Below, in pieces: positions 29,910-39,035 of a DNA stretch of 64,000 nucleotides. Origin of the DNA: Magnetospirillum gryphiswaldense MSR-1 v2 (lineage in GTDB: Bacteria; Pseudomonadota; Alphaproteobacteria; Rhodospirillales; Magnetospirillaceae); assembly GCF_000513295.1 (NCBI RefSeq), contig NC_023065.1:2836501-2900500 (forward strand), written 5' to 3'. Each line of letters starts with the position of its first letter. Position 1 is the first letter of the stretch. The translations under genes and the position numbers were made by a program. The notes below the pieces were generated by a model. The model had not been told where the DNA came from. It saw only the letters and a list, made by a program, of their open reading frames with translations, and did no database searches.

Positions 29910-30410
29910 TCAAGCGGTGAGGTCCAGCACCAGACGCTGTTCGGTCATCGCCTTACCCCAGGTGGCGGCGTGCATCTGCTCGACCAGGACAAAGCCCTGA
30001 GCGTCATATTGCCGTCGTGCCGCCGGCAAATCCGCCACCGTCCACAGATAGATTTGCCGATCACCGCAGGCGCGGGCGAAATCCACCGCCTGTTTCAGCA
30101 GAGCCCGACCGAGCCCCTGACCACGCAAGGCCGGATCGACGACGAACCAGCGCAGATGGGCCAGACCCAGGGCCGGATCGTGCTCGCCCCGGTCCAGGGT
30201 GATGCCGCCCGCCACCCGATCCCCGACCAGGGCGGTCAGCAGCAGATCGCGCACAGAATCGTAGCGGCTCAGAAATTCGGCCATGTCGGCGCCCACCTTG
30301 GCCTCGAAGGCGCGGCCAAAGCCCAGGGCGGGGGCATAGGTTTCGATCTGCAAGGCCAACAGCCGCCCCATGGCGCCGGGCACATAGGTGCGTTCATAAC
30401 GCGGTTTCAT
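29910..30410 (-). CDS. GNAT-family N-acetyltransferase
   Basis: 166 residues with the acetyl-CoA-binding motif A in RWFVVDPALRGQGLGRALL and motif B near YDAQGFVLVE. Substrate unknown. The start overlaps the stop of the TetR-family gene (ATGA), so the pair is translationally coupled and probably autoregulated by the TetR protein. Confidence 0.88.
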   Translation of the reverse strand: MKPRYERTYVPGAMGRLLALQIETYAPALGFGRAFEAKVGADMAEFLSRYDSVRDLLLTALVGDRVAGGITLDRGEHDPALGLAHLRWFVVDPALRGQGLGRALLKQAVDFARACGDRQIYLWTVADLPAARRQYDAQGFVLVEQMHAATWGKAMTEQRLVLDLTA

Positions 30411-30973
30411 GGCGCCACCTTGGCGAAGACGCTGGCGATGATGCGTTCGGCAAAGGCATCGTCGAGGACGCCGCCCGACAGCACCCGCTTCCAGATCAGC
30501 GCCACCACCATTTCCGCCGCCCAGTCCACGTCGAAATCCGCCGGCAGCCGCCCCTGGTCACGGGCGGCGGCCAAGGGCTGAAGGAGCACCGGGCCGCGTC
30601 CGCCGATCAGGCCATGGACCAGGGCATGGCGGGCGGCATCGTCGTGTTGGGCATCGGCGATCAACCCGGCCAGGATGGCCGCCGCCGGCGTCGTCGCATA
30701 AAGGCCGAAGACCTGACGCAGGATGGCGCGCACCTGCCGCGGCGCCGACACATCCGGGTCGGGGGGCTGCACCGCCACCAATTGGTCATAGACGTCGATG
30801 AACAAGGCGGGTTTGGACGGCCACCAGCGATAGATGGTCTGCTTGCCCACCCCGGCGGCGGCGGCCACCGCCTCGATGGTCACCGCCCGATAGCCGTTTG
30901 TGGCAACCAAGCTGACGGCGGCGGCAACAATGGCGGCGTGCTTGCGGGATGAACGGCGGGAAGGATCGGCCAT
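30407..30973 (-). CDS. TetR/AcrR-family transcriptional regulator
   Basis: 188 residues. N-terminal HTH (about 10-60; VSLVATNGYRAVTIEAVAAAAGV, then KQTIYRWWPSKPALF in the next block) and a C-terminal TetR_C_11-like ligand domain. Head of a unit with a GNAT enzyme and a small membrane protein. An imperfect palindrome containing ACGAGACGAGACGTCTCG just upstream (about 30986-31004) is a possible operator. Confidence 0.9.
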   Translation of the reverse strand: MADPSRRSSRKHAAIVAAAVSLVATNGYRAVTIEAVAAAAGVGKQTIYRWWPSKPALFIDVYDQLVAVQPPDPDVSAPRQVRAILRQVFGLYATTPAAAILAGLIADAQHDDAARHALVHGLIGGRGPVLLQPLAAARDQGRLPADFDVDWAAEMVVALIWKRVLSGGVLDDAFAERIIASVFAKVAP

Positions 30974-31031
30974 GGCGCACCGGATAACGAGACGAGACGT
31001 CTCGTATTGTTACGCCGACATCGTCATCGGG

Positions 31032-31613
31032 TCAAGCCTTGCCGTCCACCTGCCGCAACAGGCGGTGCAGCGACGACCGGCGGATGCCCATTTCGGTCAG
31101 ATGGGTGACAGCGTTGGCCAGATAATCGCGGGCCGAACCGCCCCTGCCGTGACCCTGGCGCAAGAGCCGGATGGCGTCGTCATGCTCGCCGCGCCAATAT
31201 TGCCAATGGTCGCGATCGACCACATAGGCATAGGCGGGCACCATTTGACCATCCTCCAGCCGCACCGGCAGGAAGCGCGGCAGATAAACGCCGGTGGGCA
31301 ATTCCCGCTCGTCCAGCCGGGCCTTGATCGCCGCCCAGTCGACGCCCCGCACCCGCAAGGCCCGGCCCAGGCACGAGCCGCCGCGATCCAGCCCCAGCAC
31401 CAGACCGGGGCAGGAATCGGTGCCGCGATAGATGGTGGACAGCACGCACATGGACCGGCACCAGCCATGCAACCGGGCAGCAACATTGGCAGCGGGCACA
31501 AAACCGGGGTTCCACATCAATGAGCCATAGGCAAATACCCATACATCGCCTTGCACTGCAACAGGGGGCGGGTTAGACCTGTCTTGTGCCTTCCTTTCGC
31601 CGGATGAGTCCAT
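31032..31613 (-). CDS. Gamma-glutamylcyclotransferase (ChaC-like)
   Basis: 193 residues with the substrate-loop motif VFAYGSLMWNPGF near residue 27 and a later ELPTGVYLPRFLPV region, typical of ChaC-type enzymes that cleave gamma-glutamyl peptides such as glutathione to 5-oxoproline. The ATG shares two bases with the divergent DUF2125 gene start (CATG), so one of the two starts may lie further in. Family is secure; physiological role inferred. Confidence 0.85.
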   Translation of the reverse strand: MDSSGERKAQDRSNPPPVAVQGDVWVFAYGSLMWNPGFVPAANVAARLHGWCRSMCVLSTIYRGTDSCPGLVLGLDRGGSCLGRALRVRGVDWAAIKARLDERELPTGVYLPRFLPVRLEDGQMVPAYAYVVDRDHWQYWRGEHDDAIRLLRQGHGRGGSARDYLANAVTHLTEMGIRRSSLHRLLRQVDGKA

Positions 31614-32613
31614 GTCCGCTCGCCGCCTTGTCCTGATCGCTGTCGTCGGCCTTGTCGCCGTCCTACTGGCCTATAGCCTGTACTGGATGCACGCCGCCGG
31701 GCAAGCACGCAACCATGTTGAAGCCTGGGCCGAGGCGCGCCGGGCCGAAGGCTGGACTGTCGCCTGGGCCGAAGAGACGCCAGGCGGCTTTCCCTGGCGA
31801 CTGCGCCTGACCCTGACCGCGCCCGAATTGAGCCATCCATCGGGTCTGCGCTGGCGCGGGCCGTATCTGGAATTGTGGACAGCACCGCTGTGGCCGCGCG
31901 CCGTCCATGTGGAAACCGCCGGCGACCATCGCCTCACCTGGGCCGGGCGCGACTGGCCGCTCAGCCTGGAGCGGCTGGCGGCAACCATCGCCAGCGGCAC
32001 CTTGGACGCCCATCTGCATGGCCTGCAAACCGGGCAAACCAGCATCGCCGATCTGGGCCTTAGCCTCGCGGCACTGCCGCCCCGTCCCGATCCCAGCGGC
32101 CATCCGGCCTCGTGGCGCTTCGCCCTGTCGGGCCGCGACATCCGATTGCCGCCCAACACCTTGCCCGGCTTCGACGGCCAGATGGCGCTGGCGGAGATTT
32201 CCGGTCGGGTGATGGGGCCGATCCCCGCCGCCACCCCGGTGGCCGCCATCGCCGGCTGGAGCAAGCAAGGCGGCATCATCGAACTGGACCGCGTCGCCCT
32301 GGACTGGCCGCCCATGGGGCTGGAAGGCAGCGGCACCGCCGCCCTTGACCCCGGCGGCCAGCCGCTGGTCGCCTTGTCCACCCGCATCCACGGCTTCGAC
32401 GCACTGATGGACCGGCTGCATCAGGCCGGGCTGGTGGATCAGGCGACGGCGCGCACGTCCAAGACCCTGTTGGGGCTGATGGCCAAGCCCGACCCGCGCG
32501 GCCGCCCGGCCATTCCCGCCCCCATCACCATCCAAGACGGCAGCCTGTATCTGGGACCGGCGCGGATGGCGGCGGTGCCGGGCATTCCCTGGGCCAGCTT
32601 CAGCCCGCCCTGA
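31612..32613 (+). CDS. DUF2125 envelope protein
   Basis: 333 residues with an N-terminal membrane anchor (about 5-26), followed by a beta-rich region with GGFPWRLRLTLTAPEL, a hallmark of the alphaproteobacterial DUF2125 family. Function unknown; AsmA-like lipid-transport roles have been suggested by fold resemblance only. Lies just upstream of ribF on the same strand. The start codon overlaps that of the divergent ChaC-like gene. Confidence 0.85.
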   Translation: MSARRLVLIAVVGLVAVLLAYSLYWMHAAGQARNHVEAWAEARRAEGWTVAWAEETPGGFPWRLRLTLTAPELSHPSGLRWRGPYLELWTAPLWPRAVHVETAGDHRLTWAGRDWPLSLERLAATIASGTLDAHLHGLQTGQTSIADLGLSLAALPPRPDPSGHPASWRFALSGRDIRLPPNTLPGFDGQMALAEISGRVMGPIPAATPVAAIAGWSKQGGIIELDRVALDWPPMGLEGSGTAALDPGGQPLVALSTRIHGFDALMDRLHQAGLVDQATARTSKTLLGLMAKPDPRGRPAIPAPITIQDGSLYLGPARMAAVPGIPWASFSPP

Positions 32614-32695
32614 ACATCCAGCGGGGTTGCGCTGGCCGGCGCTTTCGACTACCCCTTACGTCCTTGGTATTTTCAGGAATTCCACCTTGGCCCCC

Positions 32696-33682
32696 ATGCG
32701 TCTGGTCCGACATTGCGGCGAACTGACACCCGACCTTCAAGGCTGCGTGGTGGCGCTTGGCAATTTCGACGGCGTCCATAAGGGCCATCAGGCGGTGATC
32801 CTGACCGCCAAGCGCATCGCCCAGGATTTGGGCGTCGCCTGCGGGGTGATGACCTTCGAGCCGCATCCGCGCGCCTTTTTCAACCCGGCGCAGCCGCCGT
32901 TCCGCCTGACTCCGTTCCGGGTCAAGGCGCGGCTGATCGAGGCGCTCGGCATCGATCTTCTGTTCATGCAGCATTTCGACCAGGCCTTCGCCGACATGAC
33001 GGCGCTGGAATTCGTCGGCGGCGTGCTGGCCACCTGCCTGGGCGCCCGTCATGTGGTGGTGGGCTATGATTATGTCTTCGGTAAGGGCCGCAAGGGCACC
33101 GGAGCGTTGTTGCAGAAGGCCGCCGATGAAGGTGCCTTCGGCTTTACCGCCGTGCCGCCGGAAATGGCCAAGGGCGGTGAAACCTATTCCTCGACCCGGG
33201 TGCGCGAGGCGCTGGTGGCCGGCCAGCCCAGTGTTGCCGCCCGCCTGCTCGGCCATTACTGGGAAATCGAGGGCCGGGTCGAACACGGCGACCAGCGCGG
33301 CCGCACCATCGGCTTTCCCACCGCCAACATCCATCTGGGCGAGTACCAGCACCCGGCGGCGGGCGTCTATGCCGTGCGCGCCGGCATCGATCTGGGCGGC
33401 GCCACCCAATGGCTGGACGGCGTCGCCAATTTCGGCAACCGCCCCACCTTCGACAAGCAAGACCAGATTCTGGAAGTGCATCTGCTCGACCACAACATCG
33501 ACCTTTATGGCCGCCATCTGCGCGTCGCCCTGGTCGATTTCATCCGCCCCGAACGCAAGTTCGCTGGCCTGGACGAGCTGAAAACCCAGATCGCGGCGGA
33601 TGCCCAGCAGGCCCGGGCCATCCTGGCCGCCCGTCACTTTCCCCAAAGCCCCGGCCCCATGGTGGCCGTGTCCGATTTTTAG
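32696..33682 (+). CDS. ribF: Bifunctional riboflavin kinase/FAD synthetase
   Basis: 328 residues. It phosphorylates riboflavin to FMN and adenylylates FMN to FAD. N-terminal FAD synthetase domain with ALGNFDGVHKGHQAV, and C-terminal flavokinase with GRTIGFPTANI and GVYAVRA. Start chosen at the ATG at 32696 because homologues begin with this RHCGEL-type strand; a TTG at 32627 is also in frame. No strong RBS. ileS follows after 12 bp. Confidence 0.95.
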   Translation: MRLVRHCGELTPDLQGCVVALGNFDGVHKGHQAVILTAKRIAQDLGVACGVMTFEPHPRAFFNPAQPPFRLTPFRVKARLIEALGIDLLFMQHFDQAFADMTALEFVGGVLATCLGARHVVVGYDYVFGKGRKGTGALLQKAADEGAFGFTAVPPEMAKGGETYSSTRVREALVAGQPSVAARLLGHYWEIEGRVEHGDQRGRTIGFPTANIHLGEYQHPAAGVYAVRAGIDLGGATQWLDGVANFGNRPTFDKQDQILEVHLLDHNIDLYGRHLRVALVDFIRPERKFAGLDELKTQIAADAQQARAILAARHFPQSPGPMVAVSDF

Positions 33683-33694
33683 AAGAGACCCGAC

Positions 33695-36544
33695 ATGAGC
33701 GCGGACTACAAGAACACCGTCTTCCTGCCCAAGACTGACTTTCCCATGAAGGCCGGTCTGCCTGACCTGGAACCCAAGCTGTTGGCCCGCTGGGCCGAGA
33801 TCGGCCTGTTCCAGCGCATGCGCGCGGTGGCCAAGGGCCGGGAAAAGTTCATGCTGCATGACGGCCCGCCCTATGCCAACGGCCATTTGCATATCGGTCA
33901 CGCGCTCAACAAGATTCTCAAGGACGTCATCAACCGCACCCAGTTCATGCTGGGCCACGACGTTCATTACATCCCCGGCTGGGATTGCCACGGCCTGCCC
34001 ATCGAATGGAAGATCGAGGAAAAGTACCGCGAAGCCGGCCAGGACAAGGACCAAGTGCCGGTGGTGCAGTTCCGCGAGGAATGCCGCCAGTTCGCCCGCC
34101 AATGGATCGACATCCAGCGGGCCGAGTTCAAGCGCCTGGGCGTGGAAGGCGACTGGGATCACCCCTACACCACCATGACCAACGCGGCGGAAGCCACCAT
34201 CGCCGCCGAGTTGGGCAAGTTCCTGCTGGACGGTTCGCTTTACAAGGGCGTCAAGCCGGTGATGTGGTCGGTGGTGGAAAAGACCGCCCTGGCCGAGGCC
34301 GAGATCGAGTATCACGACCACACCTCCGTCACCATCTGGATCAAGTTCCCCGTCGTCACCGCCAGCCATCCGGCGCTGGACGGCGCCAATGTGGTGATCT
34401 GGACCACCACGCCGTGGACCATGCCGGGCAACCGCGCCCTGGCCTATGGCCCCGAGTTCGACTACGTGGTGGTGGAGGTCACCGAAGTGGCCGAGGGGTC
34501 GCTGGCCCGCGTCGGCGACAAGCTGGTGCTGATCAAGGATCAGGCCGAGCAGGTGGCCAAGGATGCTAAGTGCACCTTCAAGGTGGTGGCGACCCTGAAA
34601 GGCGAGCAACTGGCTGGCACCATCTGCCATCACCCCTTGAAGCACCACCCCGAAGCCAAGGGCGGCTATGATTTCGCCGTCCCCGCCCTGGCCGGTGATT
34701 TCGTCACCACCGATACCGGCACCGGCTTTGTCCACATCGCGCCCGGTCATGGCGAGGACGACTTCCATCTCGGTCGTGCCAACGGCATCGCTGTGCCCGA
34801 CACCGTGCAGCCCGACGGCACCTATTATCCGTCGGTGGCCCTCTTCGCCGGCCTCAGCGTCTTGGAAAAGGGCAAGAACGGCAAGTATTACAGCCCCGTC
34901 GCCAAGCCGGTGATGGAGGCGATGAAGGCCTGCGGCAATCTGCTGGCCAACGGCAAGATCGAGCATTCCTACCCGCATTCGTGGCGGTCGAAGGCGCCGT
35001 TGATCTTCCGCACCACGCCGCAATGGTTCGTGTCCATGGAAACCAACGGCTTGCGCGCCAAGGCGCTGAAAGCCATCGACGACACCCGCTTCGTCCCCGC
35101 CCAGGGCAAGAACCGCATCGGCGCCATGATCGAGACCCGGCCCGATTGGTGCCTGTCGCGCCAGCGCGCCTGGGGCGTGCCGATCACCGTTTTCGTCGAC
35201 AAGCATACCGGCCAGCCCCTGCGCGATGCGGCGGTGATGGAGCGCATCGTCAGCGCCTTCAAGGAACAGGGCTCGGATGCCTGGTACACCACCGACCCGG
35301 CACTCTTCCTGGGCGAGGGCCGCGACCCCAAGGATTACGAGCAGATTTTCGACGTGCTCGACGTCTGGTTCGATTCGGGCTGCACCCACGCCTTCGTGCT
35401 GGAGGGCGAGGAATGGTCCGACACCAAGTGGCCGGCCAGCTTGTATCTGGAAGGATCGGACCAGCATCGCGGCTGGTTCCATTCGTCGTTGCTGGAAAGC
35501 TGCGGCACCCGTGGCCGCGCCCCCTATGACGCGGTGCTGACCCACGGCTTCGTCCTGGATGAAGACGGACGTAAGATGTCCAAGTCGCTGGGCAACGTGG
35601 TGTCGCCGCAAGAAGTGGTCGGCACCCAGGGCGCCGACATTCTGCGTTTGTGGGTGGTGGGCTCGGATTATTCCGACGATCTGCGCATCGGCCCGGAAAT
35701 CCTGAAAACCCAGGTCGACGTCTATCGCCGCCTGCGCAACACGCTGCGCTATCTGCTGGGCGCCGTCGACGGCATCAGCGACGGCGAAAAGCTGGCATTC
35801 GCCGACATGCCCGAGCTGGAACGCTGGGTGCTGCACCGCCTGACCGAGATCGATGCCGGCCTGCGCGGCGCCTGCCACAGCTTCGAGTTCCATTCCTGGT
35901 TCAACGAGCTGCACAATTTCTGCGCCATCGATCTGTCGGCGTTCTATTTCGACATCAGGAAGGACGCGCTTTACTGCGACCATCCCGACAGCCTGCGCCG
36001 CCGCGCGGCGCGCACGGTGATGGACATCCTGCTCGACGCGCTGTGCAAGTGGCTGGCGCCCTTCGCCTGCTTCACGGCGGAAGAAGCCTGGCTGGCCCGC
36101 CATCCGTCGGCAGATGATTCCGTCCACCTGCACACCTTCCCCGACATTGCCGCCCAGTGGCGCGACGACGCCCTGGCCGCCAAGTGGCAACAGGTGCGCG
36201 CCGTCCGCCGCGTCGTCACCGGCGCCTTGGAAGGCGAGCGGGTGGCCAAGCGCATCGGCTCCAGCCTGCAGGCCAATCCGGCGCTTTACGTCAGCGGTGA
36301 AGCCATGGCCGCCATCGCCGATCTGGACATGGCGGAAATCTGCATCACCTCGGGCCTGTTGGTGGTGGAAGGCCCCGCCCCCGACAGCGCCTTCACCCTG
36401 GCCGACGTGCCCGGCATCGGCGTGGTGCCGCGCGGGGCCGAGGGCGACAAGTGCCAACGCTGCTGGAAGGTGCTGCCGGAAGTGGGCCACCACGCCCACG
36501 ACGGCGTCTGTGGCCGGTGCTCGGATGCGGTGGCCAAGCTGTGA
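33695..36544 (+). CDS. ileS: Isoleucyl-tRNA synthetase
   Basis: 949 residues, class Ia synthetase that charges tRNA-Ile. HIGH motif at residues 66-69 (GHLHIGHAL), editing domain in the middle with TTPWTMPGN, KMSKS at 627-631, and a C-terminal zinc finger CQRCWKVL...CGRC. Length and domain order are normal. AGAAGAG precedes the ATG. The stop overlaps the lspA start by one base. Confidence 0.98.
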   Translation: MSADYKNTVFLPKTDFPMKAGLPDLEPKLLARWAEIGLFQRMRAVAKGREKFMLHDGPPYANGHLHIGHALNKILKDVINRTQFMLGHDVHYIPGWDCHGLPIEWKIEEKYREAGQDKDQVPVVQFREECRQFARQWIDIQRAEFKRLGVEGDWDHPYTTMTNAAEATIAAELGKFLLDGSLYKGVKPVMWSVVEKTALAEAEIEYHDHTSVTIWIKFPVVTASHPALDGANVVIWTTTPWTMPGNRALAYGPEFDYVVVEVTEVAEGSLARVGDKLVLIKDQAEQVAKDAKCTFKVVATLKGEQLAGTICHHPLKHHPEAKGGYDFAVPALAGDFVTTDTGTGFVHIAPGHGEDDFHLGRANGIAVPDTVQPDGTYYPSVALFAGLSVLEKGKNGKYYSPVAKPVMEAMKACGNLLANGKIEHSYPHSWRSKAPLIFRTTPQWFVSMETNGLRAKALKAIDDTRFVPAQGKNRIGAMIETRPDWCLSRQRAWGVPITVFVDKHTGQPLRDAAVMERIVSAFKEQGSDAWYTTDPALFLGEGRDPKDYEQIFDVLDVWFDSGCTHAFVLEGEEWSDTKWPASLYLEGSDQHRGWFHSSLLESCGTRGRAPYDAVLTHGFVLDEDGRKMSKSLGNVVSPQEVVGTQGADILRLWVVGSDYSDDLRIGPEILKTQVDVYRRLRNTLRYLLGAVDGISDGEKLAFADMPELERWVLHRLTEIDAGLRGACHSFEFHSWFNELHNFCAIDLSAFYFDIRKDALYCDHPDSLRRRAARTVMDILLDALCKWLAPFACFTAEEAWLARHPSADDSVHLHTFPDIAAQWRDDALAAKWQQVRAVRRVVTGALEGERVAKRIGSSLQANPALYVSGEAMAAIADLDMAEICITSGLLVVEGPAPDSAFTLADVPGIGVVPRGAEGDKCQRCWKVLPEVGHHAHDGVCGRCSDAVAKL

Positions 36545-37056
36545 TGAAGAATATGCGGCTTTATGGCCTGATCCTGGCCGTCATTCTGATCATCGCCGAC
36601 CAGATCAGCAAATGGTGGGTGGTGGAAAAGGTCATGCGCCCCGACGGCGTCACCGACACCCCGTTCTTTTCCCCCGTCTTCATCGAGGTGACGCCGTTCT
36701 TCAATCTGGTGATGACCTGGAATCGCGGTGTTTCCTTTGGTATCTTCAACAATGGCGGGCCGTGGAATGCCGTCGCCCTGTCGGTGCTGTCCATCGTCAT
36801 CGTCGCCGGCTTGTTGGTGTGGCTGAAGCGTGCCGATAACGGCTTGATGGCCTTGGCCCTGGGCTCCATCATCGGCGGTGCGCTGGGCAATGTCATCGAT
36901 CGGGCCCGCTGGGGGGCGGTGGCCGACTTTCTTGACGTCCATGCCTTCGGCTGGCACTGGCCCGCCTTTAATCTGGCGGATTCGGCCATTACCATCGGCG
37001 CTATCTTGTTGGTGTTGGATTCCTTGTTTACACGGCGGAACTCGGATAAGAATTAG
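36544..37056 (+). CDS. lspA: Prolipoprotein signal peptidase (SPase II)
   Basis: 170 residues, four membrane helices. It removes signal peptides from lipid-modified prolipoproteins. Conserved NVIDRARWGAVADFLD and FNLADSAI carry the two catalytic aspartates. Start set at the ATG that overlaps the ileS stop (TGATG). An earlier in-frame ATG inside ileS is rejected. ileS-lspA coupling is common. Confidence 0.96.
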   Translation: MKNMRLYGLILAVILIIADQISKWWVVEKVMRPDGVTDTPFFSPVFIEVTPFFNLVMTWNRGVSFGIFNNGGPWNAVALSVLSIVIVAGLLVWLKRADNGLMALALGSIIGGALGNVIDRARWGAVADFLDVHAFGWHWPAFNLADSAITIGAILLVLDSLFTRRNSDKN

Positions 37057-37060
37057 GGCC

Positions 37061-37648
37061 ATGAAGCGCATGATCACCACCCAAAAGTCTTCGTTGCGTG
37101 CCGCCGCCTTGATGGCCGTGGCCGCGCTCGCCTTGTCCGGCTGCGCCGAAACCAAGCGCGCCATGGGCTACGACAAGGCGCCGCCGGATGAATTCCAGGT
37201 GGTGTCACGCGCCCCCTTGACCATGCCGCCCGATTTCACCTTGCGGCCGCCGACCCCAGGCATGGAACGCCCGCAGGAAGGCAATGTGCGCGATCAGGCG
37301 CGGCGGGCCTTGACCGGCAATCCCCGCGCCAATACCCCCATCGCTACCCAGGGTCGCACCCAGGGCGACGTTGCCTTGCTGAAAAAGGCCGGGGCCGAGC
37401 AGATCAACCCGGAGATCCGCCTGCTGGTGAACAAGGAAACCCAGTCGCTGGCCGATGCCGACAAGTCGTTCACCGACAAGCTGGTATTCTGGCGCAAGCC
37501 CGAGGGTGTCGGCGCCGGCGAGCAGTTGAATGCCGGCCAGGAAGCCCAGCGCCTGCGTGAAAATCAGGCATTGGGCAATGCGTTGTCCACCGGCGACACC
37601 CCGCGCATCGAACGCCGCCGCAAGGGCATGCTGGAAGGTATCTGGTAA
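37061..37648 (+). CDS. DUF3035 lipoprotein
   Basis: 195 residues with a lipobox LALSGC near residue 28, so an exported lipoprotein. The remainder is polar with PPDEFQVVSRAPLTMPPDF, the hallmark of the alphaproteobacterial DUF3035 family, whose members have been connected with the outer-membrane assembly complex. It follows lspA by four bases. A terminator lies 30 bp downstream, then the repeat/IS region. In related genomes M16 peptidase genes usually follow directly (from memory); here the IS and repeat intervene. Confidence 0.88.
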   Translation: MKRMITTQKSSLRAAALMAVAALALSGCAETKRAMGYDKAPPDEFQVVSRAPLTMPPDFTLRPPTPGMERPQEGNVRDQARRALTGNPRANTPIATQGRTQGDVALLKKAGAEQINPEIRLLVNKETQSLADADKSFTDKLVFWRKPEGVGAGEQLNAGQEAQRLRENQALGNALSTGDTPRIERRRKGMLEGIW

Positions 37649-37677
37649 CCAAACCAACAGCTTCCGGTCCTGTTTGC

Positions 37678-37706
37678 ACCCCCGGGTCACCCCTGGGGGT
37701 TTTTCT
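37678..37706 (+). terminator. Intrinsic terminator after the DUF3035 gene
   Basis: ACCCCC / GGGGGT stem, with inner GGG/CCC pairs, followed by TTTTTC. Confidence 0.75.
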
Positions 37707-37773
37707 TTGCCCGCTTCCCCCATTATACCAAGTCCCGATGAGCTCGACTCATCGGGACTTGGTTAGAGCATTT

Positions 37774-38384
37774 TCACATCGAGCGTCCATATCCGTCGTG
37801 GGCGAAGAAATTGGCGCATTCCTCGGGCGGAAACAGGTCGATGAGTTTTCCGATCACGTCCCATAAGGTGTTGATGGTGCGGGCTTGCGCCTTTCGCAGC
37901 AGGCTCTTGAGCTTGGCGAAGGCGAGCTCGATGGGATTGAGGTCTGGGGAGTAGGGCGGCAGATACCGCAGGGTGGCCCCTCGGGCTTCGATGAGTTGCT
38001 TGACCCCTGCCACCTTGTGGGCGGGCAGATTGTCCATTACGACGATGTCGCCGGGCCGCAAGGTCGGAGCCAGGACCTGCTCGACATAGGCCAGGAAGAT
38101 CGCGCCATTCATCGCCTTGTCGATGACGAAGGGGGCGGAGATTCCGTCATGCCGGAGCGCCCCGACGAAGGTGGTCATTTTCCAATGACCGTGCGGCACC
38201 GCAGCCAGCAGCCGCTGACCGCGCGGCGCCCGTCCGTAGCGCCGGGTCATGTTGGTCGATGCCCCGGTTTCATCAAGGAAGACCAAGCGGGTTGGGTCCA
38301 GCGCCGGCTGCTCGGCTCGCCAGGCGATGCGTCCTTCGGCTACGTCGGGACGTTCCTGCTCGGCAGCATGCGCACTCTTTTTTT
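37774..38384 (-). CDS. IS630 transposase, catalytic part (OrfB)
   Basis: Carries the DDE domain: VFLDETG (first Asp), VMDNLPAHK (second Asp) and [18 protein letters not shown] (Glu). Its own first ATG is at 38286, but the frame is open back to the slippery A7 at 38384-38378, and the region upstream of that ATG ([20 protein letters not shown]) is conserved in IS630 proteins. It is therefore expected to be made as a fusion with OrfA by programmed -1 frameshifting. Confidence 0.88.
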
Positions 38385-38735
38385 CAGACTGAGGTCGAGC
38401 CGCTCAAGCGTGTTCCACAGGCCGCCGACGCTGATCGACACGCCCAATTCGGCCAGAACCCAGGCGCGCAACTCAGCCAGCGTGGCATCGGGCTCGACCT
38501 TGATCTGCGCCTGCAACGCCTCAAGGTGAGCCGCCAGCTTCTGTCCTGGCCGCCCAGGCCGTGGCTTCACCGTCGTCTCGCCGGTGGCCCGGCGGCGGCC
38601 TTGGGCCTTGTAGATGTACGAAACGCTCACCCGGAACAGCGGCGCCACCTCGTAGGCGCTCATGCCGCTGTCCACAGCCGCCAAAACTCTATCGCGCAAG
38701 TCCTGAGAATAGGACTGCCCTGAGCGCCACGTCAT
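38340..38735 (-). CDS. IS630 transposase, DNA-binding part (OrfA)
   Basis: 131 residues with HTH regions ([20 protein letters not shown], then [15 protein letters not shown]) and a basic [10 protein letters not shown] linker, as in IS630 N-termini. The frame ends shortly after ...SLKK, encoded by the A7 run, where a -1 shift leads into OrfB and gives a product of about 320 residues. Confidence 0.88.
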   Translation of the reverse strand: MTWRSGQSYSQDLRDRVLAAVDSGMSAYEVAPLFRVSVSYIYKAQGRRRATGETTVKPRPGRPGQKLAAHLEALQAQIKVEPDATLAELRAWVLAELGVSISVGGLWNTLERLDLSLKKRVRMLPSRNVPT

Positions 38736-39035
38736 CGCATCATCCTCGGGAGCGTTGTTACCGAAGATGTTGAATCACAAAATGACCTCAGGGGGAATCC
38801 TCTACCGATTCCGCTCGGCGTGAAACCGCTCTAGGCGCAAAGCGCCGCGCGGCTCATGCCGCGTGAGGCAAGCATCCCGGAGGGATGCGCCCGCCGCATG
38901 AGGGCGTCGGTGATCGGTTCCGATCACCGGGATATGGCATTACATCTTGGTGACAGTGCGGCCCATGCCCATCTGTAGAAAAGCCGACATTCGACGAGGT
39001 TTCCCATAGCCCATTGCCCCGAAGGAGAATCCGCC

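Larger units (their letters stand above)
37766..38831 (-). mobile_element. Complete IS630-family insertion sequence
   Basis: 1066 bp flanked by duplicated TA (37764-37765 and 38832-38833), the IS630/mariner signature. Terminal inverted repeats start GAGCATTTTCACATCGAG on the left and, read inward from the right, GAGCGGTTTCACGCCGAG. Two overlapping transposase frames with an A7 slippery run lie between. Removing the element plus one TA restores the sequence of the intact repeat copy at 55.8 kb exactly at the junction. Confidence 0.93.
37725..38940. repeat. 148-bp palindrome-rich repeat, copy 1, split by an IS
   Basis: Left part 37725-37765 (41 bp) and right part 38834-38940 (107 bp) together equal, in reverse complement, the uninterrupted copy at 55754-55901, with 145 of 148 bases the same. 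It contains a near-perfect palindrome (CCAAGTCCCGATGAG ... CTCATCGGGACTTGG), a GCGCAAAGCGC hairpin, GCATCCCGGAGGGATGC and CGGTGATCGGTTCCGATCACCG read as stem-loops (here described in parts), and ends ATACCA ... TGGCAT. Likely a non-autonomous mobile or REP-like element. Confidence 0.85.

Noticed and set aside
32600-36499. A 1299-codon minus-strand open frame
   Set aside because: It is antisense to ribF and ileS, which have clear motifs. Long antisense frames are expected in GC-rich coding DNA, and its translation is low-complexity His/Gly/Gln-rich.
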